Positions 59,437 to 64,000 of a stretch of 64,000 bases of DNA are shown here, in pieces; the stretch's first letter is position 1, and every line of letters starts with the position of its first letter. This DNA comes from Alistipes sp. An66 (GTDB taxonomy: Bacteria > Bacteroidota > Bacteroidia > Bacteroidales > Rikenellaceae). The notes beneath the pieces were generated by a model. It was not told the origin of the DNA, made no database searches, and saw only the letters and a program-made list of their open reading frames with translations. The stretch spans positions 231,090-295,089 of the forward strand of contig NZ_NFHT01000002.1 of NCBI RefSeq assembly GCF_002161445.1, written 5' to 3'. Made by a program: the position numbers and the translations under genes.

Positions 59437-60282
59437 ATGACAACCGAATCTTCGAAACTGCTCCGAGCAGGACTTCTGCTGACAGCCGTCCTGCTGTTCT
59501 CCGCAGCCACAGCCGCACCCCGCAACAACGCCCCGAAAAAGCCCCTCGCCCCGAAAGCCGACGGAGTCACCCGACTGGTCACCTACAACGTCGGCATCTT
59601 CAACAAATACATCGCGGACGACTACCCGCTCATCGCCGCCATGATGCAGGAGATCGGAGCCGATGCCGTCTGCATGAACGAACTCGACAGCTGCACCAAC
59701 CGCACGGGCCGGGTCTTCCAGCTCGAACGCATCGCCGGACTCCTCGGCGGCTGGGCCTTCACCTTCGGCGCCGCCATGCCTTTCGACGGAGGCAGCTACG
59801 GCGCCGGAATCGTCAGCCGCGAAAAGCCCCTCCGGACCTTCTCCGTCGTGCTGGAAAAGGGGGTCGGCGCCGAACCGCGCGTGCTTGTCGTCTCGGAATT
59901 CGACCGCTTCGTGCTCGCTACGGCCCACCTCGACCACGTCTCCGCCGAACAGCAGGCCATTCAGGCCGCCACGGTCAACCGCATCATGCAGGAGCACTAC
60001 GGTAAATCGACGAAGCCCGTCTTCCTCGGCGGAGACATGAACGCACCCCCCGACTCGAAAACCCTGCGAATCCTGCGCCGCGCGTGGAAGGTCCTGACCC
60101 CCGGCAACCCCACCTATCCGTCCGACGACCCGCGCGAGTGCATCGACTACATCTTCCAGCTCGACAACGGCGCCGGGTGCGAGGTCCTTCAGGCGCAGGT
60201 CCTCGACCGCTTCGAGGCCGGCAGCGTGCAGAAGGCTTCGGACCACCTGCCCGTGGTGCTCGACGTGAGAATCGACCGCTGA
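59437..60282 (+). CDS. Secreted endonuclease/exonuclease/phosphatase (EEP) family protein
   Basis: 281 residues. A cleavable signal peptide (LLRAGLLLTAVLLFSAATA) precedes the EEP fold. Motifs in order: TYNVGIF, the metal-binding Glu in MNELDS, ATAHLDHV, GGDMNAPP and the catalytic SDHLPV. It is a periplasmic or secreted metal-dependent phosphodiesterase/phosphatase; nucleic acid, lipid or sugar-phosphate substrates are all possible. I chose ATG 59437 for the signal peptide; another in-frame ATG lies at 59389 but before the promoter start. Confidence 0.88.
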   Translation: MTTESSKLLRAGLLLTAVLLFSAATAAPRNNAPKKPLAPKADGVTRLVTYNVGIFNKYIADDYPLIAAMMQEIGADAVCMNELDSCTNRTGRVFQLERIAGLLGGWAFTFGAAMPFDGGSYGAGIVSREKPLRTFSVVLEKGVGAEPRVLVVSEFDRFVLATAHLDHVSAEQQAIQAATVNRIMQEHYGKSTKPVFLGGDMNAPPDSKTLRILRRAWKVLTPGNPTYPSDDPRECIDYIFQLDNGAGCEVLQAQVLDRFEAGSVQKASDHLPVVLDVRIDR

Positions 60283-60419
60283 ACGGACCCGCAACCTCCC
60301 GAGACCCGCTGCCCGCTCCCGGAAGACCCGGCAACCCCGGAAAAAGGCGGCCCGACACACTGTGGAGCCCCTCCGCACGAATAATCGGAGGAAAACGTGC
60401 GGGGTTTGCGTTTTTTTTC

Positions 60420-60427
60420 TACCTTTG
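60420..60427 (+). promoter_or_regulatory. -7 box for coaD
   Basis: TACCTTTG, a perfect TAnnTTTG match, only 6 nt before the coaD ATG, so the transcript may be leaderless or nearly so. Confidence 0.6.
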
Positions 60428-60433
60428 TCCGAT

Positions 60434-60904
60434 ATGGAACGAATCGCGATATTCCCGGGGTCGTTCGACCCCTTCACCCGCGGACACGAAGCATTGGTCG
60501 ACGAGGCCCTGAACCTCTTCGACCGCGTGGTCATCGGCATCGGCAACAATACCGCCAAATGCGGGTTGCTGACCGTCGAAAACCGCAAACGGCTGATCGA
60601 CGACGTCTTCCGCAACGAACCCCGCGTCGAGGCCCGCATCTACACCGGTCTCACCGGCGAATTCGCCGAGGAGGTCGGCGCCTGCGCCATCATCCGCGGC
60701 GTCCGAAACACCACCGACTTCGAGTACGAACGAACGATGGAGGCCACCAACCACCGCATCTATCCGGCGCTGACCACCGTGATGCTCTTCACCCCAGCCC
60801 CCGTGGCCGACATCTCCTCGTCGACCGTCCGCGAAGTCCTCGCCTTCGGACGCAACGTCGAGGAGTTCCTCCCACAAGGAATCGACATCAACCAATACCT
60901 CTAA
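60434..60904 (+). CDS. coaD: Phosphopantetheine adenylyltransferase
   Basis: 156 residues, normal size. Fourth step of CoA synthesis, adenylylation of 4'-phosphopantetheine. The nucleotidyltransferase motif [12 protein letters not shown] is at 7-18, and the C-terminal [10 protein letters not shown] with [21 protein letters not shown] are diagnostic. No ribosome-binding site is evident ahead of this ATG. lpxD follows after 10 bp, so the genes are likely co-transcribed. Confidence 0.96.
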   Translation: MERIAIFPGSFDPFTRGHEALVDEALNLFDRVVIGIGNNTAKCGLLTVENRKRLIDDVFRNEPRVEARIYTGLTGEFAEEVGACAIIRGVRNTTDFEYERTMEATNHRIYPALTTVMLFTPAPVADISSSTVREVLAFGRNVEEFLPQGIDINQYL

Positions 60905-60914
60905 ACGAACGACT

Positions 60915-61949
<1,035 letters not shown>

Positions 61950-61956
61950 AGAAACC

Positions 61957-63009
61957 ATGAAAAAAGTACTCCTTATGGCTCTCTCGGCCGCCGCGCTGTG
62001 CAGCTGCGGCAGCAAGAACCGGTTCATCGTCGAGGGCAACCTCGCAGGCGTGACCGGCACGGTTTACCTCTTCGACGAGGAGCAGCAGGTCATCGATTCG
62101 GCCGCAGTCGACAACGGCGCATTCCGCTTCAAGGGCACGGTCGAAGGCCCGGCGATGTACATGTTGAGCGACGCCAAGGACGACTCGGGCTCCTTCTACG
62201 CCCGCTTCTTCCTCGAACCCGGCACGATCACCATCTCGGACGACGCCGAGAACCCGATGTTCAAGATCGCCACCGGCACCCCGGCCAACGACGCCAATGC
62301 CGCATGGAACGAGGCGGCCCGCGCCCTGATCCTCGAGGCCCAGAACCCGGAGACCTCCGACGAACGCAGCGCCGCCATCGAGGAGGAGTACTATGCCCTC
62401 TTCGACTCGGTCTACCAGGCCAACCGCGGGAACTATCTCGGCGCCTTCATGCTCGCCCAGCAGATCAACGAGCGTCCGGGCGAGGAACTGCTGAACGAGA
62501 TCGCCGCATTCTCACCCGAGTTGCAGGCCTCGAAACTCCTGACGGACCTCAAACGGGACGTTGAGCAGATGATCAAGACCGAAGTGGGACAACCCTGCAT
62601 CGACGTCGTGCAGCCCGATGCCGACGGCAACGAGGTATCGTTGAAATCGGTTGTCGAGAACCCGGCAAACAAGTACGTGCTGCTGGACTTCTGGGCTTCG
62701 TGGTGCGGTCCCTGCATGGGCGAGGTGCCCCACTTGAAGAAGACCTACGATGAGTTCCACAAGAAGGGTTTCGAGATCTTCGGCGTATCGTTCGACAACG
62801 GCCGCGAGGAGTGGCTCGGCGCCATCGAGAAGAACAAGATGAACTGGATTCACGTCAGCGAGGTCAACGGCTGGGAGAATCAGGCCCGCGAGGATTATGT
62901 CATCCAAGGCATCCCGTCGAACTTCCTGATCGACAGCGAGGGCACGATCATCGCCAGGAACCTGCGCGGCGAGGCCCTTTACGAGAAGATCGCCGAACTG
63001 CTCGACTGA
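61957..63009 (+). CDS. TlpA-like thioredoxin-fold lipoprotein (DUF4369 N-terminus)
   Basis: 350 residues. Lipobox LCSC, so it is membrane-anchored. A DUF4369-type beta domain (FIVEGNLAGVTGTVYLFDEEQQVIDSAAVDNGAFRFKG) and a helical linker lead to a thioredoxin domain with the CxxC redox site WASWCGPCMGEVP and a cis-Pro region (IQGIPSNFLIDSEG). It likely reduces disulfides or carries redox equivalents in the periplasm. Starts 7 bp after lpxD. Confidence 0.9.
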   Translation: MKKVLLMALSAAALCSCGSKNRFIVEGNLAGVTGTVYLFDEEQQVIDSAAVDNGAFRFKGTVEGPAMYMLSDAKDDSGSFYARFFLEPGTITISDDAENPMFKIATGTPANDANAAWNEAARALILEAQNPETSDERSAAIEEEYYALFDSVYQANRGNYLGAFMLAQQINERPGEELLNEIAAFSPELQASKLLTDLKRDVEQMIKTEVGQPCIDVVQPDADGNEVSLKSVVENPANKYVLLDFWASWCGPCMGEVPHLKKTYDEFHKKGFEIFGVSFDNGREEWLGAIEKNKMNWIHVSEVNGWENQAREDYVIQGIPSNFLIDSEGTIIARNLRGEALYEKIAELLD

Positions 63010-63033
63010 CGGATTCGGCGTTCTGCACCACAG

Positions 63034-63072
63034 CCCCTCCTTTCCGCAGCAACGGGAGGGAGGGGTTCTGTT
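63034..63072 (+). terminator. Intrinsic terminator after the TlpA-like gene
   Basis: 13-bp stem cccctcctttccg / cgggagggagggg including two G-U pairs, followed by TTCTGTTT. Confidence 0.75.
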
Positions 63073-63110
63073 TCAACCCCGGCTCGGGGCGAACACGACA
63101 ACGCAACGAA

Positions 63111-63728
63111 ATGAAAGCACAGGAAAAATACCGCATCATGGGCATCGACCCCGGCACGAACTACATGGGTTACGGCGTGCTGGAGGTCGAGGGACGCACG
63201 GTGCGTTCGGTGGTGCTGGGCGACATCGACCTGCACAAGCTCGCAGACCCCTACGCCAAGCTGCGCTACATCTTCGAGCGGGTCGGGACGCTGATCGACG
63301 AGTACGGGCCGCGGGAGGTGGCTTTGGAATCGCCCTTCTTCGGGGAGAACGTGCAGTCGATGCTGAAACTGGGACGCGCACAGGGCGTTGCGATGGCCGC
63401 GGCATTGAGCCGCAGCCTGACGGTCTTCGAGTATGCCCCGATGCGGATCAAGCAGTCGATCACGGGGCGCGGATCGGCCACGAAGGAGCAGGTGGCGGGG
63501 ATCGTCTGCCGGTTGCTGACCCTCGACCGGCCGCCGCGGAGGCTCGACGCCACGGACGGCATGGCGGTAGCCCTGTGCCACTACTTCGCCACGGCAAGCC
63601 CATTGAATGCCGCGCTGGGCGACGAGCGGGTAAAGGGGCTCGGAGGGGGCAAGAAGGCGGCTTCGAAGGGCGGATCGCAGAGCTGGGAGCAGTTTTTGAA
63701 GCAGCATCCCGACCGGGAGATCAAATAA
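63111..63728 (+). CDS. ruvC: Holliday junction resolvase RuvC
   Basis: 205 residues. RNase H-like nuclease that resolves recombination junctions. Active-site acids: Asp in GIDPGTNYMGYGV, Glu in ALESPFFGENVQSMLKLG, and the DATDGMAVALCH pair. The C-terminal ~40 residues (KKAASKGGSQSWEQFL) extend past the E. coli form. I chose ATG 63111; the frame continues upstream over the previous gene's end. Confidence 0.94.
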   Translation: MKAQEKYRIMGIDPGTNYMGYGVLEVEGRTVRSVVLGDIDLHKLADPYAKLRYIFERVGTLIDEYGPREVALESPFFGENVQSMLKLGRAQGVAMAAALSRSLTVFEYAPMRIKQSITGRGSATKEQVAGIVCRLLTLDRPPRRLDATDGMAVALCHYFATASPLNAALGDERVKGLGGGKKAASKGGSQSWEQFLKQHPDREIK

Positions 63729-63856
63729 CCCGCCGGGCGGGGAGGACAGAAGTCGCCCGAAGCTGCAACCCGGGAGTACAACCCACTGTCGGCGTGCGGC
63801 AAACAGGTCGCAAAAAGCGGAAAGGAAGCGATTCCGAAAATTTTTTAAAAGATTTA

Positions 63857-63888
63857 TTTGCAGGATTCGGAATTTTGCCGTACATTTG
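63857..63888 (+). promoter_or_regulatory. Canonical promoter of tRNA-Arg
   Basis: TTTG (63857-63860), a 20-bp spacer, TACATTTG (63881-63888). It is the best complete -33/-7 match in the window, 18 bp before the tRNA. Confidence 0.85.
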
Positions 63889-63906
63889 CACTCGCAATAA
63901 AGGAAA

Positions 63907-63980
63907 GGCGCCGTAGCTTAATTGAATAGAGCATCTGACTACGGATCAGAAGGTTACAGGTTTGAGTCCTGTCGGCGTCA
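63907..63980 (+). tRNA. tRNA-Arg (anticodon ACG)
   Basis: A 74-nt cloverleaf. The 7-bp acceptor stem GGCGCCG pairs with CGGCGTC (one G-U). The D arm is GCTT/GAGC. Anticodon stem TCTGA/TCAGA holds loop CTACGGA (anticodon ACG). T arm is ACAGG-TTTGAGT-CCTGT, and the discriminator is A. CCA is not encoded. A34 is the substrate of TadA (7030-7476). Confidence 0.95.
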
Positions 63981-64000
63981 CAAGGAAGGAGAGTCCAAAA

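Overview
The window comes from a GC-rich member of the Bacteroidota, most likely Rikenellaceae/Alistipes-like. The evidence is many promoters with the Bacteroidota -7 box TAnnTTTG, a short primary sigma factor of Bacteroidota type, a GldH lipoprotein, fimbrillin-type surface lipoproteins, a V-type ATPase operon with a DUF2764 subunit, and high-GC coding sequence throughout. Genus is inference. About 50 protein genes, one tRNA, one riboswitch and a candidate small RNA can be supported.

Layout: 1-3151 holds a gene end, an acyl-CoA ligase and queG. 3229-5489 is a fimbrillin-like lipoprotein with a translationally coupled 40-residue ORF. 5734-9402 carries a TPR protein, tadA and aspS. 9559-11223 is a small membrane/lipoprotein cluster (DUF2752, CD225, unknown lipoprotein) with a possible structured RNA. 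11628-23597 is mainly housekeeping: rarA, a phosphoesterase, a ClpC-like ATPase, a MATE pump, ricT-like PSP1, gldH, trmB, alkaline phosphatase, ung and rpoD. 23655-32497 has htrA, metK under a SAM-II-type riboswitch, transketolase, and tig-clpP-clpX. 32660-41538 is a one-carbon and RNA-turnover run: glutamine cyclotransferase-like lipoprotein, metH, metF, M20 amidohydrolase, rnr. 41684-49177 is the seven-gene V-ATPase operon.

The accessory part is 49377-59344. A four-gene operon encodes a metzincin-type zinc protease lipoprotein, two large paralogous lipoproteins and a FimB/Mfa2-like anchor. It is divergent from a Crp/Fnr-family regulator, and a perfect CCGTAAC-N4-GTTACGG palindrome sits at about -42 of the operon promoter. 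Next comes a BACON/leucine-rich-repeat lipoprotein whose frame is broken at a C9 tract, which looks like a phase-variable switch, then an unknown membrane-anchored coiled-coil protein. 59437-63980 returns to core functions: EEP phosphatase, coaD, lpxD, a TlpA-like lipoprotein, ruvC and tRNA-Arg(ACG).

Functional links: metK, metH and metF cover SAM synthesis and methionine regeneration. TadA at 7030 should make inosine at position 34 of the tRNA-Arg(ACG) at the other end of the window. ClpX and ClpP are adjacent, while the ClpC-like unfoldase stands alone. Many gaps downstream of stop codons carry short tandem repeat arrays (17, 37, 44 and ~10 bp units), a striking feature of this genome.
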